Below, in pieces: positions 1 through 8,175 of a DNA stretch of 64,000 nt (its first letter is position 1; each line of letters opens with the position of its first letter). Below the pieces are notes generated by a model that was not told the origin of the DNA, made no database searches, and saw only the letters and a list, made by a program, of their open reading frames with translations. This stretch comes from Candidatus Bandiella woodruffii. GTDB lineage: Bacteria; Pseudomonadota; Alphaproteobacteria; Rickettsiales; Midichloriaceae. The position numbers and the translations under genes were made by a program. The stretch spans positions 860,501 to 924,500 of the forward strand of contig NZ_CP110820.1 of the NCBI RefSeq assembly GCF_034359465.1. Direction: 5' to 3'.

Positions 1-424
1 TACAAATTACTAAGTCTGGATTAGTGATTTGAAATCCATCGGACACCTTTATCATACCTGCAGTCACTGGACCGCTTTTAGAAACACTTAAAGTGAACTT
101 TTTATTGTCGAATCCAGCGCTTCCACTAATGATAACCGATTTTAAATTTAATATAATTTCAACAACATCTTCTTTGACTCCTTCAATTGTTGAATATTCA
201 TGCTCCACACCACTGATTCTAACAGCGGATATTGCAGTGCCTTGTAATGAAGACAGCAATATTCTTCTTAATGCATTACCAAGCGTAACACCGAATCCCC
301 TCTCTAGAGGTTCTATACTAAAAACACCAACATTATCTGTAGACTTTTCCACAGAATAGCTTGCTGGTTTTATTAAACTAACCCAATTCAAAGAAATATT
401 TGCCCCTTGTGTCGCTTCCTGCAT
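1..424 (-). CDS. rpoA: RNA polymerase alpha subunit, N-terminal part (runs off the window)
   Basis: The reverse strand opens with ATG at 424 and stays open to the window edge, giving about 141 residues that begin MQEATQGANISLNWVSLIKP and contain the alpha-subunit dimerisation signature EPLERGFGVTLGNALRRILL. The alpha subunit dimerises and nucleates assembly of core RNA polymerase in the cytoplasm. It follows rpsK by 17 bases in the usual alpha-operon order rpsM-rpsK-rpoA, so it is presumably cotranscribed with the two ribosomal genes. The C-terminal promoter-contact domain lies outside the window. Identification is firm. Confidence 0.96.
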   Translation of the reverse strand, partial: MQEATQGANISLNWVSLIKPASYSVEKSTDNVGVFSIEPLERGFGVTLGNALRRILLSSLQGTAISAVRISGVEHEYSTIEGVKEDVVEIILNLKSVIISGSAGFDNKKFTLSVSKSGPVTAGMIKVSDGFQITNPDLVIC

Positions 425-441
425 TTAAATACCCTGATAAA

Positions 442-834
442 TTATACTCTTCTTCTTTTAGGTGGTCTAGGACCATTGTGTGGGATTGGGGTGATATCCT
501 TAATGACCGTAAGGTTAATTCCCGTTGAAACTAGCCCCCTTATTGCTGACTCTCTTCCGTTACCAGCTCCTTGTATTTTGACTGACATGGTCTGCATACC
601 AAACTCCAAGGCTTTTTTTCCAGCTATCTCCGCTGTTATTTGCGCTGCGTATGGAGTAGATTTACGAGAACCTTTGAAGCCATTACATCCAGCTGAAGAC
701 CATGCTATTACAGCTCCATGCAAATCCGAGATGGTTACTATAGTGTTATTAAAGCTTGCCAATATATGTGCAATCCCAATAGTTACGTTTCTTTTTTTCT
801 TGTTAGCTGTGCTAGATGTAGTTTTTTTATTCAT
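442..834 (-). CDS. rpsK: 30S ribosomal protein S11
   Basis: The 130-residue product has the S11 core, including [19 protein letters not shown] near residue 19, [20 protein letters not shown] in the middle, and the basic C-terminus [13 protein letters not shown]11 sits on the platform of the small subunit and helps shape the E and P sites. Length matches the bacterial family (about 129). It lies 19 bases after rpsM and 17 before rpoA, as in a single alpha operon. Confidence 0.98.
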   Translation of the reverse strand: MNKKTTSSTANKKKRNVTIGIAHILASFNNTIVTISDLHGAVIAWSSAGCNGFKGSRKSTPYAAQITAEIAGKKALEFGMQTMSVKIQGAGNGRESAIRGLVSTGINLTVIKDITPIPHNGPRPPKRRRV

Positions 835-853
835 ACCTAATCTTTATTTCTAA

Positions 854-1231
854 TTATTTAGCAACTTTTTTCTTGCCAGCAATAGCAATTGCTTTACCTT
901 TTCTTGTTCTTGCATTGGTATGCGTTCTTTGTCCACGTACAGGCAATTTCTTCACATGTCTAATGCCCCTATAGCATTTGATATCGATAAGATCTTTAAT
1001 ATTCATAGAGACTTCCATTCGCAAATCACCTTCAACAGCGTACGAAGAGTCTATAACCTCTCTTAATTTCCTTACTTCTTCGTCAGAGAGTTTCATAACC
1101 CTTAAATTTGGGTCTATGTTTGCTTTTTCGCATATATTCATTGCTCTATGGTTACCTATGCCATAGATATACGTCAAAGCTGTACTAACTTTCTTGGATG
1201 TCGGGATGTTTACACCTGCTATACGCGCCAC
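854..1231 (-). CDS. rpsM: 30S ribosomal protein S13
   Basis: The 125-residue product starts [10 protein letters not shown] and ends with the lysine-rich tail GKKKVAK. It has the S13 features GIGNHRA (helix-two-turn-helix region) and [26 protein letters not shown]13 contacts the large subunit and the P-site tRNA in the head of the 30S subunit. It is first of the three alpha-operon genes present. In many Alphaproteobacteria secY and adk precede it, but here the next upstream gene is thiL with a gap of about 115 bases, so the operon has been broken upstream. Confidence 0.98.
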   Translation of the reverse strand: MARIAGVNIPTSKKVSTALTYIYGIGNHRAMNICEKANIDPNLRVMKLSDEEVRKLREVIDSSYAVEGDLRMEVSMNIKDLIDIKCYRGIRHVKKLPVRGQRTHTNARTRKGKAIAIAGKKKVAK

Positions 1232-1346
1232 AGAAAAACCTCTTTATAATATTATTAGTAGTTTCGATTTTAAGGATTCTATAGATTTAAATCGCTAAGT
1301 CAAGCACTGAAGTTAAATTTTTGGGGCTACTGAAGAAATTTATGGA

Positions 1347-2327
1347 TTAAAACTCAGTTGATTCTCCAAAATGTGAAAATGGCTTCAGTTTTTTGTTTTT
1401 CCATAAGCCATTATTTACAAAACAGATACCACTGCCATTTGTGATATACCCAATGCGCTTCATCGGATAACCAAAAATTTTAGCAAAATCTTTGGCAAAA
1501 CAATGGAGTTTTTCAACATCTATCGCACATAAAAGGCCATAATCCTCACCCCCTGTGAGCATGACGTCCATACAGTCAAGTCCTAATATGGCACAATCTT
1601 CTCTGAAAGCAATAGAGGGGTTTAAAAGTTCTAAATCTATTACCCCCTTGGCGTCAGAAGCTTTGCACAGTTTGCGTAAATCAACCAGCAAACCATCAGA
1701 AATGTCCATCATGCATGTTACTGCATCTTGCTCCGCGAGCCAAATCCCTTCCTTTGTTTTTGCTGTTGGGCGCAAAAATGGTTTTTTGTACAGTCCAAAC
1801 TCGCTCAAAGATTTTTCACAGGCAATCAATCCTAGGTGGGCGTAGCCCAACTCGCCAACTACACAAATTATGTTGGTTGGTTTTGCTGTGCACCTATATT
1901 TGATAGCTTTGGTTCTTGCGACCCCAATGATCGTGACACTGATGAATATTCTATCTCTTGATGCGGTTATATCTCCTCCAATAAGTTTAATACCTGTATT
2001 TTCACACATGTCGGCAAAATTATGGAGAAATTCTTTTGCATACTCTTGATGCAGCATCGGGATTGAAATGCCACCCAACACAAAAAGAGGAGTAGCTCCC
2101 ATGGCTGCAACGTCACTTAAATTAACGTGTAGCGCTTTGTGTGCCAGGCTCAATGGGTCGAAGTAAGATGTGCAAAAGTGGACGTCCTCCACAATTATGT
2201 CTTTTGTTACAATGTAACTTTGCTCATCTGTAAACTGAATTACCGCAGCATCATCGCCTATATGCGATGGGAATCTGTTTTTAAGCTTGGCGATTAAATC
2301 AAGTTCGCTTAACTTAGTATTTTTAAT
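1347..2327 (-). CDS. thiL: Thiamine-monophosphate kinase, 5' end abnormal
   Basis: The open frame encodes a ThiL-like protein: LSELDLIAKLKNRFP and HIGDDAAVIQ at the N-terminus, VNLSDVAAMGATP, GGDITAS, MMDISDGLLVDLRKL and LTGGEDYGLL further on. ThiL phosphorylates thiamine monophosphate to the diphosphate cofactor with ATP. There is no ATG, GTG or TTG in frame before GTG at 2192, which would remove the conserved GDDAAV nucleotide/metal motif. An ATT at 2327 is the best in-frame candidate. An ATG that would give ML-S-E-L lies just upstream but is out of frame after a short insertion flanked by a 12-base repeat (2302-2313 and 2340-2351). The gene may use a rare ATT start or be a fresh pseudogene. 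The family call is firm and the start is unresolved. Confidence 0.8.
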   Translation of the reverse strand: MKNTKLSELDLIAKLKNRFPSHIGDDAAVIQFTDEQSYIVTKDIIVEDVHFCTSYFDPLSLAHKALHVNLSDVAAMGATPLFVLGGISIPMLHQEYAKEFLHNFADMCENTGIKLIGGDITASRDRIFISVTIIGVARTKAIKYRCTAKPTNIICVVGELGYAHLGLIACEKSLSEFGLYKKPFLRPTAKTKEGIWLAEQDAVTCMMDISDGLLVDLRKLCKASDAKGVIDLELLNPSIAFREDCAILGLDCMDVMLTGGEDYGLLCAIDVEKLHCFAKDFAKIFGYPMKRIGYITNGSGICFVNNGLWKNKKLKPFSHFGESTEF

Positions 2328-2429
2328 AAAGTAACATTTAGTTCGCTTAACATTTGCGGTGTAAATACATAACTGCGGTTGCCAACTAATTTACGATCAT
2401 ACAAAAAAGAGTAGATAAGTCAAACTATA

Positions 2430-2540
2430 GCGCAATAACTTTGATTTTGCTGCACTGATCAAGGCGCAAAGTGTGGTAAACCCGCATGAACAACAAGCGA
2501 AGTAGCAACAAGTTTAAAGCTATCCAGCTATAACACTTTC
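2430..2540. repeat. Dispersed repeat family 2, copy 1
   Basis: About 110 bases starting GCGCAATAACTTTGATTTT and ending CCAGCTATAACACTTTC match a second copy at 42411-42513 with roughly 80% identity by eye. Both copies lie beside a tRNA gene, upstream of tRNA-Gly here and upstream of tRNA-Leu there. No coding frame is evident. It fills most of the 330-base gap between thiL and the tuf promoter. Confidence 0.7.
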
Positions 2541-2600
2541 AAAATGGTATCAGTGCCCTTAACGCAGGCCTTAAAAATAAAGTTTTATTGTTCAAAATTA

Positions 2601-2629
2601 TTGACATCAAAACAAACTCATTGTAGAGT
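2601..2629 (+). promoter_or_regulatory. Sigma-70-type promoter for tRNA-Gly and tuf
   Basis: A perfect -35 hexamer TTGACA (2601-2606) is followed after 17 bases by TAGAGT (2624-2629). The predicted start near 2636 lies about 20 bases before the tRNA, so tRNA-Gly and tuf would share a transcript. Inferred from sequence only. Confidence 0.65.
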
Positions 2630-2657
2630 CTCCCCTAGAATTAGTTACGCTTTTTTA

Positions 2658-2731
2658 GCGGATGTAGCTCAATGGTAGAGTTCCAGCCTTCCAAGCTGGC
2701 TGTGTGGGTTCGATTCCCGTCATCCGCTCCA
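2658..2731 (+). tRNA. tRNA-Gly (anticodon TCC)
   Basis: The sequence folds as a cloverleaf: acceptor GCGGATG pairs with CATCCGC, the anticodon loop is CTTCCAA between CCAGC and GCTGG, and the T arm contains GGTTCGATTCC. A CCA end is encoded (2729-2731). It lies 41 bases upstream of tuf, like the tRNA-Gly(TCC) that precedes tufB in many Proteobacteria. Confidence 0.96.
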
Positions 2732-2772
2732 ATATAAGCTATAAAACAAACAAAAATAAAGGAGAAAAAGAA

Positions 2773-3951
2773 ATGGCAGAAGGTAAATTCGAAAGAACCA
2801 AACCGCACGTAAACACAGGTACGATAGGACACGTTGACCATGGAAAAACAACTTTAACTGCTGCAATTACGAAGTATTTTAGTAAAAAAGCAGTTAAGTA
2901 TGATGAGATAGACAAGGCTCCAGAAGAAAAAGAAAGGGGTATAACCATCAACTCTGCGCATGTGGAGTATGAAACTGAAGCAAGGCACTACGCACACGTG
3001 GATTGTCCTGGCCACGCCGATTATGTAAAAAACATGATCACAGGTGCGGCACAGATGGATGGTGCGATATTAGTTGTAAGCGCAGTTGACGGACCAATGC
3101 CACAAACAAGAGAGCATATCCTACTGGCAAAACAGGTTGGAATAAAAGTGTTGGTAGTGTTTTTAAATAAGGTCGACATGGTAGCTGACGAAGAATTGCT
3201 GGAGTTGGTTGAAATCGAAATAAGAGAGTTGTTAACCAAGTATGGATTTGATGGAGACAATACAGTAATAGTTAGGGGGTCTGCGTTAAAGGCATTAACT
3301 GAAGAAGGTAGTGATCTGGGTGAAAAATCAATAAGAGAGCTAATGAAGGCTGTTGATGAAAAAATAGAAATGCCTGCTAGGGAGTTAGACAAGCCGTTCT
3401 TGATGTCTATTGAAGATGTGTTTTCAATCTCAGGGAGGGGAACCGTGGTAACAGGAAGGATAGAACAAGGTAAAATTAAAGTGGGAGAAGAGATAGAGAT
3501 AGTTGGAATAAGGCCTAGTCGTAAGAGTGTGGTCACAGGTGTGGAGATGTTTAAGAAAGAGTTGGAGCAAGGAATGGCAGGAGATAATGCCGGACTATTG
3601 CTTAGGGGTGTTGCGAAAGAAGAAGTGGAAAGAGGGCAAGTACTGTCGAAGCCTGGTAGCATAACACCGCACACAAGATTTAAGGCGGAGATATATGTGT
3701 TGAAAAAAGATGAAGGGGGAAGGCACACGCCGTTCTTCAAGAATTATAGGCCGCAGTTTTATTTTAGAACAACAGACGTTACAGGAGCTGTTGAGCTAAA
3801 AGACGGGGTGGAAATGGTAATGCCTGGGGACAACACGGAGATCGTGGTTGAATTGATAGCCCCAATTGCAATGGACAAAGGTTTGAAATTTGCGATCAGA
3901 GAAGGCGGCAAGACCGTTGGTGCTGGAGTTGTTACTGAAATTATTAAATAA
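2773..3951 (+). CDS. tuf: Elongation factor Tu
   Basis: The 392-residue GTPase delivers aminoacyl-tRNA to the ribosome. G1 is GHVDHGKTT near residue 19, the switch II motif is DCPGHADY, the guanine-specificity motif is NKVD, and beta-barrel domains 2 and 3 follow to the typical end [11 protein letters not shown]. The start at 2773 is chosen because [14 protein letters not shown] is the normal EF-Tu N-terminus and a purine-rich GGAG (2761-2764) precedes it, although the frame stays open upstream through the tRNA. It is transcribed with tRNA-Gly. Confidence 0.98.
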   Translation: MAEGKFERTKPHVNTGTIGHVDHGKTTLTAAITKYFSKKAVKYDEIDKAPEEKERGITINSAHVEYETEARHYAHVDCPGHADYVKNMITGAAQMDGAILVVSAVDGPMPQTREHILLAKQVGIKVLVVFLNKVDMVADEELLELVEIEIRELLTKYGFDGDNTVIVRGSALKALTEEGSDLGEKSIRELMKAVDEKIEMPARELDKPFLMSIEDVFSISGRGTVVTGRIEQGKIKVGEEIEIVGIRPSRKSVVTGVEMFKKELEQGMAGDNAGLLLRGVAKEEVERGQVLSKPGSITPHTRFKAEIYVLKKDEGGRHTPFFKNYRPQFYFRTTDVTGAVELKDGVEMVMPGDNTEIVVELIAPIAMDKGLKFAIREGGKTVGAGVVTEIIK

Positions 3952-4000
3952 CGTTATATTATCAAATCAATATCCCTGTACTTAGAAAGGTGGTTGGATG

Positions 4001-4027
4001 TGGCTTGTAACCTTGTATTACAAGCCA
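4001..4027 (+). terminator. Hairpin after tuf, probable terminator
   Basis: TGGCTTGTAA and TTACAAGCCA form a perfect 10-bp stem with a 7-base loop, 50 bases past the tuf stop. No long T run follows, so intrinsic termination is only probable. Confidence 0.5.
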
Positions 4028-4040
4028 TGTTTATGTACGT

Positions 4041-4329
4041 ATATTCTGCATCTTTTAAAAGTTGGCATCGTCATTTTTGCGCTCTCGCATTTCGTCACGT
4101 ACTTTTGTACGCTCCTTATGCTCAGCACTAAATTCCTTGCCAATTCTAAAAATAACTTTGAGTATATACCTCTAGTAAATCAAGAGTTGATGAAATTTAT
4201 AGACGACAGAGAACTTGGAAAAGAGCGAGAAATACCAGTGATGAGCATAAGGAGCGTACAAAAGTACGTGACGAAATGCGAAGTCCGAAGTATTTTGACG
4301 CCAATTTTTCAAGTTATCGGAGTATATAT
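4041..4329. repeat. Dispersed palindromic repeat family 1, two inverted copies
   Basis: Two units lie head to head. The first (4041-4164) is the subtype seen at 42582-42712. The second (4165-4329) is the main ~165-base unit that starts TATACCTC and ends GGAGTATATA (terminal inverted repeats) and has an internal palindrome GCGTACAAAAGTACGT. On the plus strand the second unit is an open frame (DDRELGKE...RSVQKYVTKC...). It fills the space between convergent tuf and recF. Other copies are at 6769-7072, 39606-39768, 40001-40148, 42582-42712, 46277-46381 and 55437-55615. Confidence 0.85.
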
Positions 4330-4419
4330 GATCCCTCCGTCAAAATGAGTGAATATTTTAATCTTTTTTAATTCACCACAGCCCTTTTATTCTAATTTAG
4401 TTATAGTTTTGAATTGAGG

Positions 4420-5538
4420 TTAAAATTGGATTTTGGTTGCATTTCCGATTAACCTATCAAGCTCTGTATCAGTGCTACTGATCCAAATTTGGGAAGGAGT
4501 TTGACTTAATTCTGCGATTAGATCTGCCTTTCTTCTTTCATCCAAATGTGCGAATATCTCATCCAATAATAAAATTGGAGCGATATTGCTGTGTTGATAT
4601 ATTGCATGAGATTGACCAAGGAGTAAGGCTATGATCATAGATTTTTGTTCACCTGTTGAACATAAATTGGCATGTCGATTTTGCTCTTTATCCATAACAA
4701 CAACTTCGCTTTTATGGGCACCTATCCCACATTTTTGGATTCTTGAATCATTTAGCCTGTTGCGCTTTAGCTTCTCCATGATAAAATCGCTCACTTTGAT
4801 TGGATTGCTTGTTTCCAATTGGCTCTCTACTTCTCCTTTCATAAAGAATACGGGCCTGAGGTAAGTCTTGCTAAATGTACTCAAAAATGAGTTTATGATA
4901 TTTAGGCATTTCTGCCTGTTATCTACAATTTTCACACTCAAATCCGCTATCCTCTGTTCGATTTGGGTCAACCATTTTTCATCCCATCCAACATCACTTA
5001 AAATCTTGTTTCTTGACTGCAAAAAATATTCATGTTCTATGACCTGTTTAGCATGTTCTGGGAAAAAATTAAACGTCATCCTATCTATAAATCTTCTTCT
5101 TACACTTGGAGATTCTAAAAATAGGTTCTCCATTTGAGGTGTAAGCCAAACAATCCTGAGGAAGTTCAGAATATCAGTTTTTTTTCCAATCTCTTCTTCA
5201 TCAATTTTAAGAATTTTTTTCCCATTAGAAGAGGTATGTTTAAAATTACATCCAAATAATATTTTTTTACTTGACTCTAAATGCTGATAATAAGCGATTA
5301 CAGCCCACTCTGCTAAATTTTTGTCAAAGTTAGTTATGATATCACTGTTTGTACTGTTTCTCATCCCCCTGCCTGCATTCAATATGGAAACTGCCTCAAG
5401 TACATTAGTTTTCCCAGAACCATTCTTACCCAAAATAAGCACGAATTTTCCGTTAGAATTAACAGCAAGATTTTCATGATTACGAAAATTATGCAGAACT
5501 AACTGTGATATATAAGAGCGTGTATTGCCTATGACCAA
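4420..5538 (-). CDS. recF: DNA replication/repair protein RecF
   Basis: The 372-residue ABC-type ATPase loads RecA at gaps. It shows Walker A GKNGSGKT (residues 37-44), the signature region CSTGEQKSMIIALLL, Walker B PILLLDEIFAHLDE, and VVWLTPQMENLF-type mid-region features (IVWLTPQMENLFLESPSVRRRFID). Length is normal for RecF. It begins 5 bases after the dnaN stop, so dnaN-recF form an operon, as they do near many bacterial origins. dnaA is not visible in this window. Confidence 0.96.
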   Translation of the reverse strand: MVIGNTRSYISQLVLHNFRNHENLAVNSNGKFVLILGKNGSGKTNVLEAVSILNAGRGMRNSTNSDIITNFDKNLAEWAVIAYYQHLESSKKILFGCNFKHTSSNGKKILKIDEEEIGKKTDILNFLRIVWLTPQMENLFLESPSVRRRFIDRMTFNFFPEHAKQVIEHEYFLQSRNKILSDVGWDEKWLTQIEQRIADLSVKIVDNRQKCLNIINSFLSTFSKTYLRPVFFMKGEVESQLETSNPIKVSDFIMEKLKRNRLNDSRIQKCGIGAHKSEVVVMDKEQNRHANLCSTGEQKSMIIALLLGQSHAIYQHSNIAPILLLDEIFAHLDERRKADLIAELSQTPSQIWISSTDTELDRLIGNATKIQF

Positions 5539-5543
5539 AACGT

Positions 5544-6668
5544 TTATATTTTTAAAGGCATTAATACAAATTTACAATTAGAGTCACTTCCACTTTCAAC
5601 TAACACAGCTCTATCACTTGAATTGAGTTTAAAAACCACCTTCTCACCAGTAAGATTGTCTAGAATATCAAGAATATATCTTGAGTTGAAAGCAGTTGTT
5701 ATTTCTTCATTTTCATATGAAGCAGGTATATCTATCGTTCCAGAAGCACTTATCTTATCATTTGCATGCAGTGTTATCCTACTTTGATGTATTTTTAGTT
5801 TTATCGCCTTGACCTTCTCACTAGAAATTGCTGTGACTAGGTCTATGGCATTTGATAGTTGGTCGATAGAAGCTTCAAGAACCTTGAAGTTATCGTAAGG
5901 AATTGCTTTATTATAATCAGGGAACTTCCCATCAATTAGCTTTGAAACCAGAGTTGTATTGCCAATAATAGCAGTGATCTTATTCGGTGAACCCCCTAAC
6001 GTAATATCGCCCTGGTAGCCTTCAATAAGCTTTAATAATTCAACTGCTGTCTTTCTTGGCAATATGATCTCTGGTAATAACGCTGCATTACTTGGCAAAG
6101 TTACTTCTGCCATGGCAAGCCTGTGAACATCAGTTGCAACAGCTCTCAAAACTTTCACCCCATCATCTTCCACAACATGTAAAAAGATGCCGTTTAGATA
6201 ATATTTTGTATCATCGTACGAAATCGCATGCTTCGTAGCTGAAATTAAATAACTCAAATCACTGCAAGAAATTTTAAACTCACAATCGTGCCGTCCCTCT
6301 TCAAAATCTGGAAACTCTTCGGCAGAAAGGCAAGGTAGGATAAATTCGCTCAAACCAGACTTTATCAACATTTTAACTGGTTTTTCAGAAGGCTCAAAAA
6401 TCAATTGCACCTTTTGATCACTCCCAATCTTTCTCAGCACATCATAAAATGTGTGGATAGGTGTTGTTGTGGTTAAATCACCAGCAACACTGGCTTCAAT
6501 AACTTCCTTGGCAAAAATCTCTAAATCTGTTGTATAAAATGACATTTTATTTTTCTTTGTGCTAATTTTGACATTAGACAAAATGGGTTTTGCATTCCTC
6601 TTCTCTACAATTGACTGAATATGCCCTAAAGCTTCTAACAACTCACTACTATTTACCTGTACTTTCAT
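5544..6668 (-). CDS. dnaN: DNA polymerase III beta subunit (sliding clamp)
   Basis: The 374-residue product has the three repeated clamp folds. It starts MKVQVNSSELLEALGHIQSI, contains ATDVHRLAMAEV near residue 175 and GKFPDYNKAIP near 240, and ends KFVLMPLKI, the usual clamp terminus. It forms the dimeric ring that tethers polymerase III to DNA. It is directly followed by recF. A family 1 repeat fills its 5' flank. Confidence 0.97.
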   Translation of the reverse strand: MKVQVNSSELLEALGHIQSIVEKRNAKPILSNVKISTKKNKMSFYTTDLEIFAKEVIEASVAGDLTTTTPIHTFYDVLRKIGSDQKVQLIFEPSEKPVKMLIKSGLSEFILPCLSAEEFPDFEEGRHDCEFKISCSDLSYLISATKHAISYDDTKYYLNGIFLHVVEDDGVKVLRAVATDVHRLAMAEVTLPSNAALLPEIILPRKTAVELLKLIEGYQGDITLGGSPNKITAIIGNTTLVSKLIDGKFPDYNKAIPYDNFKVLEASIDQLSNAIDLVTAISSEKVKAIKLKIHQSRITLHANDKISASGTIDIPASYENEEITTAFNSRYILDILDNLTGEKVVFKLNSSDRAVLVESGSDSNCKFVLMPLKI

Positions 6669-6768
6669 GCGATATAATTGCTAAATATCAAAATTAACTA
6701 CCAAGATAATAAATTAAGTTTATAAATTTGCAAGCAAAGCCTTGCATCCTGACCCTGTTATTAACATT

Positions 6769-7072
6769 TATACTCCGCATCACATTTTGGATTTTATGTT
6801 TTGAGCATCTCTTTGTACGCTTCTCATGCCCATTACCTATATCCCTAGCTTTTTAGGAGTTATAGATCATCTGTAAATTTTGTTAAAGTTTAATTAACTT
6901 ATCAAAGATATATACCTCTCGTAAATCAAGAGTTGATGAAATTTATAGACGACAGAGAACTTGGAAAAGAGCGAGGAATACGAGTGATGAGCATGAGGAG
7001 CGTACAAAAGTACGTGACGAAATGCGAAGTCCGAAGTATGACGACGCCAATTTTTCAAGTTATCGGAGTATA
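6769..7072. repeat. Dispersed palindromic repeat family 1, degenerate copy plus good copy
   Basis: A decayed inverted copy (about 6769-6890, beginning TATACTCCGCATC) is followed by a well-preserved unit (6910-7072) that ends GGAGTATACA. The good copy reads open on the plus strand (MMKFIDDRELGKERGIRVMS...) and abuts the stop codon of the cytochrome c gene at 7078. The 400-base gap between dnaN and cycM is almost wholly this repeat. Confidence 0.82.
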
Positions 7073-7077
7073 CACCA

Positions 7078-7626
7078 TTATGGTCGACTTTTTGGCGTAT
7101 CGTCATGAGTGCGTAAAAACTCAATTAAGTCCACCCTATCCTGAATAACTTTGATTCCAGCAAATGCCATTTTTGTCCCAGGCACATGCTTTTTCGGAGA
7201 CTTGAGATAGGCGATTAATTCCTGATAGCTCCACACATCGCCTGCTTTTCCTTTGTTCGCCATTGCATCTGAATAAGCGAAAGTTTGCTTAGATGCCACT
7301 TTACTTCCCACAACACCCCATAAATTAGGTCCTACTTTGTTCGCTTCTCCCTTATTAATCGTGTGACAAATTGCACATTTTTTAAATGTAGACTCTCCGC
7401 TGGTATAATTAGCTTGTGCGAAAAGGGCTTTAATGTCGATTTTCGTCTCGTCAACCTCTTCTTGTTTTATATCCTCGGGTCCTGTTGCTATTTCAACTTT
7501 ATACCCCTTTTTTTCAATTCTAATTTCTGGATAGTATATTAAATTTCCAATATTAATTGAAAATATGACGGCAAAAATTGCAAGGGCAATTGAAATTGCC
7601 ATTTTATCAAACTCGTAGTTATTCAT
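7078..7626 (-). CDS. cycM: Membrane-anchored cytochrome c (CycM type)
   Basis: This 182-residue class I cytochrome c has an uncleaved N-terminal membrane helix (about residues 9-31) and then a periplasmic domain with the haem-binding CAICH (84-88), GPNLWGVVG and the axial-ligand region GTKMAF near 150. Such proteins carry electrons from the bc1 complex to the cytochrome c oxidase. ccmF nearby supplies haem attachment. The last residues (THDDTPKSRP) run to the edge of a repeat element, so the C-terminus may have been altered by it. Confidence 0.9.
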   Translation of the reverse strand: MNNYEFDKMAISIALAIFAVIFSINIGNLIYYPEIRIEKKGYKVEIATGPEDIKQEEVDETKIDIKALFAQANYTSGESTFKKCAICHTINKGEANKVGPNLWGVVGSKVASKQTFAYSDAMANKGKAGDVWSYQELIAYLKSPKKHVPGTKMAFAGIKVIQDRVDLIEFLRTHDDTPKSRP

Positions 7627-7738
7627 TTTTCATCGTCATGACTTCTATTCCGGGAACTAAACCAGCATCATTGTACAAAATATCAGACTATATTCAACTA
7701 TAATTTTCCAGCTTTGGTTGCTGAGAAATGGACTATGG

Positions 7739-7782
7739 TTGAAACAACATAAAAAACAAAGGTGTATTTTATGTTGCTTCAA
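7739..7782. terminator. Long A/T-rich hairpin, possible bidirectional terminator
   Basis: TTGAAACAACATAAAA (7739-7754) and TTTTATGTTGCTTCAA (7767-7782) pair as a 16-bp stem with one mismatch around a 12-base loop. It lies just past the stop of the truncated repeat-protein gene on the minus strand. Confidence 0.5.
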
Positions 7783-7804
7783 CTGTAATTGAGGAATGAT
7801 GTTT

Positions 7805-8175
7805 TTAACGCTCTGTGCTCCCACATGTGGATTGATAACAGTGATCCTCAAGATAAAGAATTGGGGAGGAGATATCTGGCATTATGTCTGAAGCATCGTA
7901 AATGATTGGATCAGAAGCGTTATTGACCTGATTACTTATCACAAAACTCTCCTCATCCATATTTCCTGGGATATTGCCCGGTTGTAGCAGAATCTTCCTT
8001 ACATCCTCTCCTAACTCTTTTACCAAAGCTTCGACATGGTGTGAATATAGTTTAGAAAAATCAAACCCAGCCTCATTCAAAGGTTTTATAGATTCAATCC
8101 CTAATTCTTTTACCAAACCTACGGTATAGTATGGATAAGAATTGAGTATAGAGAAATCAACCCCCAACTCTTTCA
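7805..8175 (-). pseudogene. C-terminal remnant of a repeat protein, 5' cut by IS1
   Basis: About 123 residues stay open from the IS1 end at 8176 to a stop at 7805. The sequence has a repeating unit of about 36 residues: (V/L)KELG followed by xxxxxxLNxxGxDFSxLYxxxxxALVKELG, which appears about three times and is followed by an acidic tail rich in D, S and P. The repeats resemble short helical scaffolding repeats, but I do not recognise the family. The N-terminal part is missing because the IS1 element starts inside the reading frame. No matching upstream half is seen in the window. Confidence 0.6.

Noticed and set aside
407-853. 148-codon plus-strand frame over rpsK
   Set aside because: Antisense shadow of rpsK, which is unmistakable on the other strand.
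2193-2330. TPP riboswitch upstream of thiL
   Set aside because: The sequence is coding (the conserved ThiL N-terminus) and does not show the TPP motif.
3021-3740. Long open frame on the minus strand inside tuf
   Set aside because: It is the antisense frame of a highly conserved gene with biased codon use. The product is serine-rich and matches nothing.
6933-7148. Plus-strand frame in the repeat at 6910-7072 as a real small gene
   Set aside because: The same peptide appears in several dispersed repeat copies without start signals, and it overlaps the cytochrome c end. Treated as repeat-encoded, not as a gene.
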